A stretch of DNA of 64,000 bases from positions 124,001 to 188,000 of the forward strand of contig NZ_BMWH01000006.1 in assembly GCF_014651135.1 (NCBI RefSeq), given 5' to 3'. The position numbers and the translations under genes are program-made. This DNA is from Streptomyces echinoruber. Lineage in GTDB: Bacteria > Actinomycetota > Actinomycetes > Streptomycetales > Streptomycetaceae. Positions 10,249-18,738 of this stretch are shown here, piece after piece. Every line of letters begins with the position of its first letter. Within the stretch, counting starts at the first letter, position 1. The notes under the pieces are model-generated. The model searched no databases. It saw nothing but the letters and a program-made list of their open reading frames with translations, and was not told the origin of the DNA.

Positions 10249-10322
10249 CCGCCGGCCGACGCGTCTCCTCCGCGGCGGGTGAGGCGCCCGGCGAGTGTCC
10301 CGGGTGCGATGGAAGGGGCGGT

Positions 10323-10390
10323 GGGCTCGCCGGACACCGCCCGGCCTGTCGGACACCACCGCCCGGGCTGCCGGACACCGCCCGGGTTGC
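10323..10390. repeat. Three GGACACC-containing direct repeats upstream of MFS gene
   Basis: The spacer between the LuxR regulator and the MFS gene holds three close copies of the pattern CCGGACACCGCCCGG (one has an extra ACC). A similar GGACACCACCGG array occurs at 36280-36338. These could be regulator half-sites for the exporter or simple slippage repeats. Confidence 0.5.
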
Positions 10391-10429
10391 CGGTGTCGCG
10401 GCCCGTACCGACTGGGCGAGGTGGACACC

Positions 10430-12046
10430 GTGAGGCGCTGGCGGGCTCTGATCGTTCTGGGAACGGCCCAGTTCCTGATGGTCCTGGACACCTCCGTCAT
10501 GAACGTCTCGATCAGCCGGCTGGTCGACGACTTCGACACGGACGTCACCGCCATTCAGGCGGTCATCACGTTCTACGCCCTCGTCATGGCCGCCTTCATG
10601 ATCACCGGAGGCCGGGTGGGGGACATGCTGGGACGCCGGCGCGTCTTCCTGACCGGCATGGCCGTCTACGGCACCGGATCGGCCCTGACCGCGGTCGCTC
10701 CGACCCTGTGGGTGCTCGCCGTGGGCTGGTCGGTCGTCGAAGGGCTCGGCGCCGCCCTGGTGCTGCCGGCCATGGCGGCCCTCGTCGCGGAGTCCTACCA
10801 CGGCCGGGACCGCGCTCTCGCCTACGGCGTCATCGGCGGGCTCGCGGGCGCGGGGATCGCGGTCGGCCCCCTGCTCGGCGGCTGGGTGACGACGTACCTG
10901 ACCTGGCGCCTGGTCTTCGCCGGCGAGGTCGTGGTCGTCATCGCCGTCCTGTGCTTCCACCGAGTGATCGTGGAGTCCGCCCGCGAGGGGCCGCGCCCCC
11001 GGCTGGACGCGGTCGGAGCCGGAATCTCGGCGGTCGGGCTCGGACTCGGTGTGCTCGGAGTGCTGCAGAGCAGCACCTGGGGCTGGGTGCAGCCCCGCAA
11101 CCCTCCCTTCACCGTCCTCGGTTTCGCCCCGACGCTGTTCGTCATCGGTGCCGGAGTGGCGTTCCTGGCCGTCTTCGTGCGCTGGCAACGGCACCGGGAG
11201 AAAGTGGGCAGTGAACCCCTGGTGCACCTTTCCCTGCTGGGCAGGCCCACGCTGCGCTCCGGCCTGATGACGCTGGTGAGCCAGAACCTCATCCTGCTGG
11301 GGCTGTTCTTCACCATCCCGCTGTACCTGCAGGTGGTGCAGGGCTTCGACGCGTTCGAGACGGGACTGCGCCTGCTCCCGGTCTCCGCCACCATGCTCGT
11401 GGCCTCGATGGCCGGCTCCAGGCTGGGGCGGATGGCGAGCCCGCGCCGGGTGGTGCGGTTCGCCCTGGCGACCCTGACGGTGGCCGTCGTATGGCTGCTG
11501 GCCACCATCGACCCGGTCATCGACGATGCCCAGTTCGCCGGGGCCATGGCCGTCCTGGGCCTGGGCATGGGCCTGCTCGCCTCCCAGTTGGGCAACGTCG
11601 TCCAGTCCAGCGCCGGCGAGGCGGAACGCAGCGAGGCCGGGGGCCTGCAGTTCACGGCCCAGAACCTGGGCTCCGCCCTGGGAACCGCGCTCATCGGATC
11701 GCTGCTCATCGGCGCCCTCGCCCATGCCTTCACCACGCAGGTGGAGGAGAACCCGCAGTTGTCGGAGGAGACCCGCCGGCAGGCCGGGGTGGCGCTCGAA
11801 GCCGGCATCACGTTCCTCTCCACCGACCAGGTCCGCGCGGCGGCCGAGCGGACCGGACTGCCGCCGTCGCAGGTCGACGCCGTCACGGACTCCTACGCCT
11901 CGGCCCAGCTCGACGGGCTGAAGGCGGCGATCCTCGCCACCGGCGGTGTCACCCTCGCCAGTTTCCTGGTCACCCCCGACCTGCCGGCGGGCCGGACGCG
12001 GCGTTCCGGGCGGCCGGGGGCCGACGTCCGCGGCGCCCTGAGCTGA
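10430..12046 (+). CDS. MFS drug exporter, DHA2 (14-TM) family
   Basis: A 538-residue protein with about 14 hydrophobic segments. The N-terminal motif LGTAQFLMVLDTSVMNVSIS and the loop 2-3 motif GGRVGDMLGRRR mark the EmrB/QacA (DHA2) proton-driven drug exporter group. Motif C appears in GIAVGPLLGGWVTTYLTWRL. The substrate cannot be read from sequence. GTG at 10430 is preferred because GAGGTGG sits 6 bases upstream; GTG 10421 is in frame. It lies 181 bp downstream of the LAL-type regulator. Confidence 0.9.
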   Translation: MRRWRALIVLGTAQFLMVLDTSVMNVSISRLVDDFDTDVTAIQAVITFYALVMAAFMITGGRVGDMLGRRRVFLTGMAVYGTGSALTAVAPTLWVLAVGWSVVEGLGAALVLPAMAALVAESYHGRDRALAYGVIGGLAGAGIAVGPLLGGWVTTYLTWRLVFAGEVVVVIAVLCFHRVIVESAREGPRPRLDAVGAGISAVGLGLGVLGVLQSSTWGWVQPRNPPFTVLGFAPTLFVIGAGVAFLAVFVRWQRHREKVGSEPLVHLSLLGRPTLRSGLMTLVSQNLILLGLFFTIPLYLQVVQGFDAFETGLRLLPVSATMLVASMAGSRLGRMASPRRVVRFALATLTVAVVWLLATIDPVIDDAQFAGAMAVLGLGMGLLASQLGNVVQSSAGEAERSEAGGLQFTAQNLGSALGTALIGSLLIGALAHAFTTQVEENPQLSEETRRQAGVALEAGITFLSTDQVRAAAERTGLPPSQVDAVTDSYASAQLDGLKAAILATGGVTLASFLVTPDLPAGRTRRSGRPGADVRGALS

Positions 12047-12061
12047 CCCCGAGGGACCGCC

Positions 12062-12580
12062 ATGCCGAGAACCGACCCGGTCGCCGCGCGGGAGCGCCGA
12101 ACGGAGCGCCGGGCCCACGCCGACTACACCGGCGGCGTCTACGGCTCCATGCTCGCCGCCAGCGTGGTGATCGGCGCCGACACACTGGGCGACTTCCCCC
12201 GCCTGGAGCTGGTCGTGCTGCTGTTCCTCACCGGCGTCGTCTTCTGGGTGGCCCACGTGCACGCCCAGTTGTTCGGCGCCCGCCTGGCCCAGCGCCCCCT
12301 CGACCGCCGGACCGTCCTGCACGTGTGCCGCGACGAATGGCCGATCATCAAGGCGGCCGTCCCCCCGACCGCGGCCGTGGCCGTCAGCCCGCTGCTGGGC
12401 CTGGACATGGCCGGCACCCTCTGGCTGGCGGTCGCCGTGGCCGTGGCCGGGCAGGTGGGCTGGTCGGTGGCCGCGGCGCGGCGGACCGGCGCCTCCCGGC
12501 GTCTGATGGCTCTCACCGCCTCGGTCAACCTGGTCCTCGGCCTGCTGATCATCTCCCTCAAGATCGTCCTGACCCACTGA
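12062..12580 (+). CDS. Four-TM integral membrane protein, unknown function
   Basis: A 172-residue protein with four hydrophobic segments (for example VVLLFLTGVVFWVAHVHAQL and ALTASVNLVLGLLIISLKIV) and a charged N-terminus. It starts 15 bases after the MFS stop with GAGGG upstream, so it is probably in the same operon. I do not recognise a specific enzymatic family; relatives occur as conserved actinobacterial membrane proteins. Confidence 0.75.
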   Translation: MPRTDPVAARERRTERRAHADYTGGVYGSMLAASVVIGADTLGDFPRLELVVLLFLTGVVFWVAHVHAQLFGARLAQRPLDRRTVLHVCRDEWPIIKAAVPPTAAVAVSPLLGLDMAGTLWLAVAVAVAGQVGWSVAAARRTGASRRLMALTASVNLVLGLLIISLKIVLTH

Positions 12581-12609
12581 CACCGTGCGCGAGGTGCCGG
12601 GCCGGCAGG

Positions 12610-12626
12610 TCACCTGTGCCGGGTGA
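12610..12626. promoter_or_regulatory. 17-bp palindrome, site A (TCACCTG-N3-CGGGTGA)
   Basis: The inverted repeat TCACCTGTGCCGGGTGA has one mismatched pair. It ends 81 bases before the ATG at 12708. Nearly identical perfect copies lie 76 bases before the channel gene (15060-15076) and 79 bases before the SHOCT gene (18151-18167). It is probably a shared regulator site. Confidence 0.65.
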
Positions 12627-12707
12627 GGTTCGACGGCACCACGGGGCGGGACGATTGCGTACAAGGCGCCACAGGCCTGCCATCGGCTCTCGACGGGAGA
12701 GCAGCTC

Positions 12708-12905
12708 ATGCGCTACGAGATCCGCGTCGACGGGCATGTCTCGGAGACGCTGACCAAAGCCTTCCCGGAACTGGACCATGTCGTGATGTCCGGCCAGACC
12801 GTGCTGTACGGGCCCATCGTGGACGAAGCCCACCTGTACGGGCTGCTGGCCCGCTTCCAGTCGCTGGGGCTGAGGGTGGTGGAGATGCGGCAGCTGCCCG
12901 AATGA
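12708..12905 (+). CDS. Small conserved actinobacterial protein (65 aa)
   Basis: A compact alpha/beta protein (MRYEIRVDGHVSETLTKAFP, then FQSLGLRVVEMRQLPE) without signal peptide or membrane segments. GGAGAG precedes the ATG. The layout (strand, helix, strand pair, helix, strand) resembles small ferredoxin-fold proteins common beside stress genes, but no function can be assigned. Palindrome site A lies upstream. Confidence 0.75.
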   Translation: MRYEIRVDGHVSETLTKAFPELDHVVMSGQTVLYGPIVDEAHLYGLLARFQSLGLRVVEMRQLPE

Positions 12906-12914
12906 CCTGCCCGG

Positions 12915-12942
12915 CCGCCCCTGCCGGTCAGGTCAGGGGCGG
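12915..12942. terminator. Bidirectional hairpin between convergent genes
   Basis: The arms CCGCCCCTG (12915-12923) and CAGGGGCGG (12934-12942) pair perfectly over 9 bases with a 10-base loop. The hairpin overlaps the stop of the DUF2252 gene. It probably stops transcripts from both sides; no U-tract, as is usual in Streptomyces. Confidence 0.6.
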
Positions 12943-14348
12943 GGATCGCCCACCCGGATCCTGCCCGAGCGGGCGGCCGAGCCCAGTGCCTCGAAGTCCC
13001 GCTCGTTCTGGTCGGCGTAGGTCTGCGCGAACTCGGCCAGCGCACGGTCGAAGCGGTCGCCGCCGCCCAGGTAGGCGGCGAGGGCGACGGGGTCGCCGGA
13101 GCGGGCGTGGGCCCGGGCCAGACTGGCCCCGCACAGGTGCCCGAACAGGCGGAGCAGGCCCGGGTCCATGGTGTCCGGCCGCGCGATGCCCTTCCAGTCC
13201 TGCAACTGGCGTACGTAGAAGTCCCGGCCGCGCCCGTCGAGGCCCGCCACGTGGGTCCAGCCCAGGAAGATGTCGCTGGTCGTCTGCAGCAGCCGCTGTC
13301 CCGACACCACCCGGCGGCCCTGGTTGTCGTAGCGGCCGCCGCCGGTGTGCGCGGCCAGCACCGACTCCTGCGCCTCCTTGGCCTGCAGCAGCAGGGGATC
13401 GTCGTCGTCCCTGCCGAGCAGCAGCAGGATCCAGCAGCGCGTCCCGACGCTGCCGACCCCCACCACCTTGCGGGCCATGTCCACCAGGCGGTAGCGGCGC
13501 AGCAGGTGCCGGTGCTCGGACGACAGGGTGCGCGCGTACCCCTCCAGGACGGTCCGGAGCTCCTTCTCCCGTCCGTCCTCGGACGGGTCCGCCAGCAGGT
13601 CCCGGAGCGGGGTGACGAGCGGTGGATCCGGCGTGATCCGCCGTCCCTCGGCCGTCACCCGGGTGAGTTCGGCGAAGGCCCGCAGGTGGGTGCGGGTCCG
13701 GGCCCGCGCCGCCGCCTCGGCGGCCCGGCGCCTGGCCCTCTTGCTCACCGACGAGTCCAGCAGGTCGCGCAGCCGGTCGGCGTCGTCCTGCGCGTACCAG
13801 ACGTCCAGGACGCGCAGGCCGGCGAACCTCCGCATCCGCGTCCGGTACGCCCTCACGCACTCCCGTACGGCTCTGTTCTGTTCCGCCACGGAGAAACCGT
13901 TGGCCCGGGCCGCGATCGCGAAGCCGGCCGCCAGCCGTTTGACGTCCCATTCGAACGGGCCGGCCAAGGTCTCGTCGAAGTCGTTGATGTCGAAGACCAG
14001 GTGGCGTTCGGGTGAGGCCAGCAGCCGGAAGTTCAGCGGGTGGGCGTCTCCGCAGAGTTGCACCGTCAGGCCGGTGTTCGGGAGCTGCCCGAAGTCCGCC
14101 GCCATGATCGCCGCGGCGCCCCGGTAGAAGCGGAACGGGGACTCGAGCATGCGGCCGTAGCGGAGCGGAACCAACTCCGGTACGCGCGTGGCCGACTGGT
14201 GCTCCACCACCTCGACCGGGTCGAATCGCTCCTGCCCCGGCTCGAACCAGCCGTGGCAGGACCGTGAGGCGCGCTTGCGGGCGTTCCTGCCGTAGGCCGC
14301 CCTCTCGGCCGGTGACAGCGATGCCGTGAGGGACATCGGTGTCGTCAT
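12933..14348 (-). CDS. DUF2252 family protein
   Basis: A 471-residue soluble protein. Kinase-like motifs of DUF2252 are clear: LTVQLCGDAHPLNFRLLASP and HLVFDINDFDETLAGPFEWD, then DVKRLAAGFAIAAR, and a late KVVGVGSVGTRCWILLL. DUF2252 has a predicted aminoglycoside-phosphotransferase-like fold, but its substrate is not established. It begins inside the channel gene's stop (ATGA overlap, 14345-14348), so the two form a leftward operon. Confidence 0.85.
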   Translation of the reverse strand: MTTPMSLTASLSPAERAAYGRNARKRASRSCHGWFEPGQERFDPVEVVEHQSATRVPELVPLRYGRMLESPFRFYRGAAAIMAADFGQLPNTGLTVQLCGDAHPLNFRLLASPERHLVFDINDFDETLAGPFEWDVKRLAAGFAIAARANGFSVAEQNRAVRECVRAYRTRMRRFAGLRVLDVWYAQDDADRLRDLLDSSVSKRARRRAAEAAARARTRTHLRAFAELTRVTAEGRRITPDPPLVTPLRDLLADPSEDGREKELRTVLEGYARTLSSEHRHLLRRYRLVDMARKVVGVGSVGTRCWILLLLGRDDDDPLLLQAKEAQESVLAAHTGGGRYDNQGRRVVSGQRLLQTTSDIFLGWTHVAGLDGRGRDFYVRQLQDWKGIARPDTMDPGLLRLFGHLCGASLARAHARSGDPVALAAYLGGGDRFDRALAEFAQTYADQNERDFEALGSAARSGRIRVGDPRP

Positions 14349-14983
14349 GGCTCACCCTCCCCTTCCGCCGTGGTCCTTTCCCGCTCCCGCGGCTGTCCGT
14401 CCTGCCCCCGCAGCCCCGTCTGCACCGCGTGCGTGAGGATCCGTGCGGCGACGCCGACGAGCACGAGACCGCCGGCCATCTGGAACATGGTCACCACCCG
14501 TCCCGTCTGGGAAAGGGCGGTGATGTCGCCGAACCCGACGGTGGAGAACGCGGTCAGCGCGAAGTACAGGGCGTCCGTCCTGGTCAGCGGCTCGCTGAAG
14601 GAACCCGGGGCCGACTGCTCGAGCAGGTAGTAGGCGCCGGCGAAGCAGACTAGATACAGCGCCAGCGTGGTGGCCAGGGCTTCGACGGCCTTGAGCCGCG
14701 GACGGGGCGAACGGGCGATCGTACGGACCTCCCAGGAGAAGACGACGGCCACGGCGAGCAGGCCGCACACGAGCAGAGCCGTGGTGCCGGCCGTGCCGGA
14801 CCGGCCCAGGGGCAGCAGGTAGGAGGCGGTGACGAGCCCGGCCGCGACGAGGCAGGCCCGTGCCGTGGCCACGACGGCGCCCCACCAGCCGGAGAGCACG
14901 GGCACGTGCACGGGCACGTCCGGCCGCGGGACCGCCTTCTCGGACCCGGCGTCCTGCGCCCGGGCGGCGACTGGATCACTCAT
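14345..14983 (-). CDS. Two-pore-type potassium channel-like membrane protein
   Basis: A 212-residue protein with about four hydrophobic segments and one pore loop. The filter reads TAFSTVGFGDITALSQTGRV, with the K-channel signature TVGFGD. The last two helices plus loop match the Ion_trans_2 fold. The C-terminus is short and charged, without an RCK domain. Opening would change membrane potential or potassium balance. The ATG at 14983 is followed by an ATGA overlap with DUF2252. Palindrome site B ends 76 bases upstream. Confidence 0.85.
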   Translation of the reverse strand: MSDPVAARAQDAGSEKAVPRPDVPVHVPVLSGWWGAVVATARACLVAAGLVTASYLLPLGRSGTAGTTALLVCGLLAVAVVFSWEVRTIARSPRPRLKAVEALATTLALYLVCFAGAYYLLEQSAPGSFSEPLTRTDALYFALTAFSTVGFGDITALSQTGRVVTMFQMAGGLVLVGVAARILTHAVQTGLRGQDGQPRERERTTAEGEGEP

Positions 14984-15059
14984 GTCGTGACCCTTCGTTC
15001 CTGCGGAAACCGGTGAGCTTTTCAAACACTCACCCCATCGCCACGGCGGCCTTGGCGGA

Positions 15060-15076
15060 TCACCCGCCACGGGTGA
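15060..15076. promoter_or_regulatory. 17-bp perfect palindrome, site B (TCACCCG-N3-CGGGTGA)
   Basis: TCACCCGCCACGGGTGA is a perfect 7-3-7 inverted repeat in the divergent spacer between the channel operon (starts 76 bases away) and the HdeD gene (starts 102 bases away). It matches site C at 14 of 14 arm bases. Confidence 0.72.
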
Positions 15077-15178
15077 CCCGGCGCGCGGCGGCGCGCGGGA
15101 CGCTGACCCCGTGCGGACGCCGCACACCGTCCCGCCGGTGGCCCGGTGGCGGTCGCCCGCATCATGCGAGGAGAAGCC

Positions 15179-15838
15179 ATGACCGTGCCGCGGGGTCCGG
15201 CGCCGCGCGCAGGACCCGAACCTCTGGCCGACGGGGCGGCTCCCGCCCCGGACGGCGCCCTCGACCGGCAACTGGCGAGACTCGGCAGCTCCTGGACCTG
15301 GCTGCTGGGCTCGGCGGCGACGACGCTGGTGCCGGGCATCCTCATCCTGGCCTGGCCGGACGAGACCCTGCACGTCCTGGCGGTGCTCATCGGGCTGTAC
15401 CTGCTCGTGACGGGTGCGTTCCGGTTCGTCGCCGCCTTCGCCCGGGAGCACGGCGAGCGGCTTCCGGCGCTGCTCGTGGCGGTGCTGTACGTCCTGGCCG
15501 GAGTGCTGTGCCTGCGGCATCCGCTGCAGACGATCGCCGCGCTGTCGCTGATCACCGGCGCCGTCTGGCTGGTGACCGGCATGCTGACCGCCTGGGCGGC
15601 CATCGCCGCCAAGGAACTGCCCCACCGCGGCTTCGTCCTCGGCGCCGCCGTCCTCGGCATCGTCGCGGGCATCGTGGTGCTGGCCCTGCCCGTCGAGTCG
15701 ACCTTCGCCCTGACCCGGTTGCTCGGCCTGTGGCTGGTGCTGATCGGACTGGTGGAGCTGGGAGTCGCCTTCGCCTGGCGGGCCGCACTCCGCAAGGCCC
15801 GCGCCGGGTCGCTGCCCGGCACGCCGACGGCGGCATGA
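15179..15838 (+). CDS. HdeD-family membrane protein
   Basis: A 219-residue protein with six hydrophobic segments arranged as three pairs. Typical DUF308/HdeD features are present: GILILAWPDETLHVLAVLIG, then LCLRHPLQTIAALSLITGAV with LVTG, and GIVAGIVVLALPVESTFALT. In enterobacteria HdeD is linked to acid stress. In actinomycetes the family often sits in stress clusters, but its activity is unknown. AGGAG is 5 bases before the ATG. Confidence 0.87.
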   Translation: MTVPRGPAPRAGPEPLADGAAPAPDGALDRQLARLGSSWTWLLGSAATTLVPGILILAWPDETLHVLAVLIGLYLLVTGAFRFVAAFAREHGERLPALLVAVLYVLAGVLCLRHPLQTIAALSLITGAVWLVTGMLTAWAAIAAKELPHRGFVLGAAVLGIVAGIVVLALPVESTFALTRLLGLWLVLIGLVELGVAFAWRAALRKARAGSLPGTPTAA

Positions 15839-15916
15839 GGCCCTCTTCCGTCTCAGCCGTCTCAGTGCCACGTCCACGGACGCCACGGCGAGGCCGGACA
15901 CCCGTCCGTGCCCGCA

Positions 15917-15942
15917 CCCGGTGGACCGGCCGGTCCACCGGG
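15917..15942. promoter_or_regulatory. 26-bp perfect palindrome just upstream of a membrane gene
   Basis: A 26-base perfect dyad centred on ACCGGCCGGT, with outer bases CCCGGTGG and CCACCGGG. It ends 22 bases before the ATG at 15965. It could fold in the leader RNA ahead of the ribosome site (GAGGAGG at 15955-15961) or bind a dimeric regulator. Confidence 0.6.
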
Positions 15943-15964
15943 CACCGATGACCGAGGAGGTCCC

Positions 15965-17320
15965 ATGGGCTCCAGGACGCCTCCCGAACCGCCGGACTCC
16001 GACGGTGCGCAGACCCGGGTGGTGCTGACCCCCGAGGAGCACGCCAGGTACACACGGCTGAGCCGCGCCGCCGCCGTCCGCCACCGAAGGGCACGCTACG
16101 CCGGTGCGTCGGTGCTGCTGCTGGTCGCCCTGCTGCTGTCCCCGCTGGCCGTCGTCGCCGCCTGGGTGGACGACACGGTCACCGACACCGACCGGTACGT
16201 CCAGACCGTCGCCCCCCTGGCGTCGGAGCCGGCCGTGCAGAAGGCCGTCACCGACCGGCTGACCGACCGCGTCGTGGACAACCTGGACGTCGAGGCCGTG
16301 ACGGCGTCGCTGAGCAAGGCGCTGGCGAACGCCGGGGCGCCACCGGTCGTCGTGCGGCGGTCCGAGGACCTCGCCGGGCCGTTGCGCGCCGCCGCCACGA
16401 GCGCCGTGCACGGCGTCGTGGACCGCGTGATCACCAGCGACGCGTTCCAGCAGGCGTGGGTGGGCGCCAACCGGCGCGCCCACGCGGCGGTGACGAACAT
16501 GCTCACCGGCGAGAAGAGCACGGCCCTGCGCGCCGAGGGCAACACCGTCACCCTGGACCTCGGCACGGTGGTCGACGAGGTCAAGCAACGCCTCGTCGAC
16601 CACGGCTTCGAGAAGGCCGCCGCCATTCCCGCTCCGGACCGGCAGATCACCCTGTTCGAGACCGACAAGCTGTCCCAGGCACAGGCGGGTCTGCGGCTGC
16701 TGGACGTCGTGGGCGCCTGGCTGCCCGTGCTCACCGTCCTGCTCGCCGCGCTGGCCGTGTGGGCCGCTCCCGCACACCGCCTCATGCTGCTGATCACGGC
16801 CACGGGCGTCGGCGTGATGATGGTCGCGCTGCTCGTCGCGCTGGCCGTCCTGCGCCGCGTCTACCTCGACTCCGTTCCCCCCTCGGCGCTGCCTCCCGAC
16901 GCCGCCGCGGTGGTCTACGACACCTTCGTCCGCTTCCTGCGCGACAGCACGCGCACCCTGCTCGTCGTCGCCGTGATCACCGCGCTGGCCGCATACCTGT
17001 ACGGCCCGGGGCGGGTGGCACGCGGGCTGCGCACCCTGGCGGGGCGCGGCACCGGCGCGGTCGGCCACGCGCTGGGCAACGCCGGAGCCCGCACCGGCGC
17101 GACCGGTCGCTGGCTGGACACCCACCGGCCGTGGACCACCGGCGTCGTCATCGCGGGCGGGGTTCTCGCCCTGATCCTCTGGAACCGTCCCACGGTCGGG
17201 GCCGTGGCCCTGGTGACCGGCCTTGTCGTCGTGGTCCTTGCCCTCCTCGCGGTGCTCGCCGCCGCGTCGGGGCGGACTGTGGCCGCGGCAGCCGGCGAAC
17301 CGGGGCGGGCAGGACCGTGA
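15965..17320 (+). CDS. Multi-TM membrane protein, unknown function
   Basis: A 451-residue protein. It has a cytoplasmic N-terminus, a first TM (ASVLLLVALLLSPLAVVAAW), and then an extracytoplasmic region of about 200 residues (VDDTVTDTDRYVQTVAPLAS onward). Several C-terminal TMs follow at about residues 255-300, 330-350 and 395-445. The opening TDRYVQTVAPLASEPAVQ is shared by a family of conserved actinobacterial membrane proteins without known activity. GAGGAGG precedes the ATG. The next gene starts 3 bases after its stop. Confidence 0.82.
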   Translation: MGSRTPPEPPDSDGAQTRVVLTPEEHARYTRLSRAAAVRHRRARYAGASVLLLVALLLSPLAVVAAWVDDTVTDTDRYVQTVAPLASEPAVQKAVTDRLTDRVVDNLDVEAVTASLSKALANAGAPPVVVRRSEDLAGPLRAAATSAVHGVVDRVITSDAFQQAWVGANRRAHAAVTNMLTGEKSTALRAEGNTVTLDLGTVVDEVKQRLVDHGFEKAAAIPAPDRQITLFETDKLSQAQAGLRLLDVVGAWLPVLTVLLAALAVWAAPAHRLMLLITATGVGVMMVALLVALAVLRRVYLDSVPPSALPPDAAAVVYDTFVRFLRDSTRTLLVVAVITALAAYLYGPGRVARGLRTLAGRGTGAVGHALGNAGARTGATGRWLDTHRPWTTGVVIAGGVLALILWNRPTVGAVALVTGLVVVVLALLAVLAAASGRTVAAAAGEPGRAGP

Positions 17321-17323
17321 GCC

Positions 17324-18250
17324 ATGGCGGGGACGGCGGCCGGACCGGCACCGCCGCACCGGAGTGGAGCGGTACGGCGGGCCGCGGCACGGCTGTGGAC
17401 CACGGCCGGCCGGCTGCTGCCCGCCCTGCTGGCGGTCAACGTCGTGGAGGGCGCGGTCCGGCTGGCCGCCCAGGCGTTCATCGCGGTGCTGCCCCTGCTG
17501 ATGGCCGTCGCGGCCTTCGCCCCGCGCAGCGTGCAGGAGCTGCTCGCCGACTCGGTGTCGACCGTCCTGGGGGTGCGCGGGGACACGCTCGAGGAGGTGC
17601 GCCGCACCTTCCACGCCACCGGCACGACGCGGGACACGGCGGGAGCCGCGGGCCTGGTGCTCACGCTCGTCTCCGCCACGGCCTTCAGCCGCGCCCTGCA
17701 GGCGGTGTGCGAGCGCTGCTGGTCCCTGCCCAGAGCGCCCGTGCGCGCGGCGGCCTGGCGCTGGCTGCTCTGGCTCGTGGTCTGGCTGGCCGTCCTCCTC
17801 GTCCAGGCCCCGCTGCGCGGCGGCTTCGGCACCGGAGTGGTGTCCGGGCTGGTGCTGTCCCTGCTGTCCGCGACGCTGCTGTGGTGGTGGACCCAGCATC
17901 TGCTGCTCGGCGGCCGGGTCGACTGGCGCAGCCTGCTGCCGGGATCGGTGCTGGCGGGGGCGGGCAGCGTGGCACTGAGCCGGGTGGCCGAGCTGATGAT
18001 GCCCACGGCCATGCGGCGCAGCTTCGACGAGTTCGGCCCCCTGGGGCCGGTCTTCACCTTCCTGTCCTGGCTGATCGCCGTCTTCCTGGTCGCGGTGACG
18101 GGCCTGGCCCTGGGCCGGTGGATCGCGGCCTCCGCCTGGTTCGCGGCACTTCACCCGCCTCGGGTGAGGCCGCCCGGTACTGGCGTGCGCACGATGAAGG
18201 CGGTCGGTGACGGCCGTCGGGCCTCGGCCCGGGACGGAGGAGCGACATGA
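17324..18250 (+). CDS. YihY/virulence factor BrkB-family membrane protein
   Basis: A 308-residue protein with about six TMs. The family pattern includes an early hydrophobic RLAAQAFIAVLPLLMAVAAF, GLVLTLVSATAFSRALQAVC with following Trp, and C-terminal FLSWLIAVFLVAVTGLALGR. BrkB/YihY proteins are integral membrane proteins; suggested transport roles remain unproven. It is coupled to both neighbours: 3 bases after the previous stop, and an ATGA overlap with the next start. Confidence 0.83.
   Translation: MAGTAAGPAPPHRSGAVRRAAARLWTTAGRLLPALLAVNVVEGAVRLAAQAFIAVLPLLMAVAAFAPRSVQELLADSVSTVLGVRGDTLEEVRRTFHATGTTRDTAGAAGLVLTLVSATAFSRALQAVCERCWSLPRAPVRAAAWRWLLWLVVWLAVLLVQAPLRGGFGTGVVSGLVLSLLSATLLWWWTQHLLLGGRVDWRSLLPGSVLAGAGSVALSRVAELMMPTAMRRSFDEFGPLGPVFTFLSWLIAVFLVAVTGLALGRWIAASAWFAALHPPRVRPPGTGVRTMKAVGDGRRASARDGGAT
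18151..18167. promoter_or_regulatory. 17-bp perfect palindrome, site C (TCACCCG-N3-CGGGTGA)
   Basis: TCACCCGCCTCGGGTGA lies inside the 3' end of the YihY gene, 79 bases before the ATG at 18247. Both arms are identical to site B. Its location suggests an internal promoter for the SHOCT gene and those after it. Confidence 0.7.
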
Positions 18251-18711
18251 GCACCCAGATGTATCTCGCCTACGACTACCCGCTGCTGAGCGCGTTCTGG
18301 ACCATGCTGTGGTTCTTCCTGTGGATCATGTGGTTCGTCCTGCTCTTCCGGATCATCGGCGACATCTTCCGCGACGACGACCTGAACGGCTGGGGCAAGA
18401 CGGGCTGGCTGCTGTTCGTCATTCTGCTGCCCTTCCTCGGCGTCTTCGTCTACGTCATCGCCCGGGGCAAGAACATGGGCCGCCGGGAGGTGGCGCAGGC
18501 CCGCGCCCAGCAGGAGGCGTTCGACACCTACATCCGTGAGACGGCGGGTGGCGGCAGCCGCCCCACCAGCGCGGACGAACTCTCCAAGCTGTCCGAGATC
18601 CGCGCGCGCGGCGACATCACCGACGAGGAGTTCCGCCGCGCCAAGTCGCTCATCCTGAGCGACTACGGCCCCCCGGGCGGACCCGGCACCGTCGCCGCCT
18701 CCCGCCACTGA
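18247..18711 (+). CDS. PLDc_N and SHOCT domain membrane protein
   Basis: A 154-residue protein. Two TMs form a phospholipase D nuclease N-terminal type segment (FWTMLWFFLWIMWFVLLFRI, then WLLFVILLPFLGVFVYVIAR). A coil follows, and then a C-terminal SHOCT motif (ELSKLSEIRARGDITDEEFR, then AKSLIL). SHOCT is a short oligomerisation domain. No catalytic PLD motif is present. The ATG overlaps the YihY stop by 4 bases; palindrome site C may give it its own promoter. Confidence 0.85.
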   Translation: MSTQMYLAYDYPLLSAFWTMLWFFLWIMWFVLLFRIIGDIFRDDDLNGWGKTGWLLFVILLPFLGVFVYVIARGKNMGRREVAQARAQQEAFDTYIRETAGGGSRPTSADELSKLSEIRARGDITDEEFRRAKSLILSDYGPPGGPGTVAASRH

Positions 18712-18738
18712 GCACGGACAGGAAATCGAGGCAGAAGA

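Noticed and set aside
14345..18154. A very long open frame (about 1270 codons) on the minus strand
   Set aside because: Only its first 212 codons upstream of 14345 (starting 14983) are the channel gene. The rest is antisense to HdeD, membrane and YihY genes and has Gln/His/Arg-rich noise typical of high-GC shadows.
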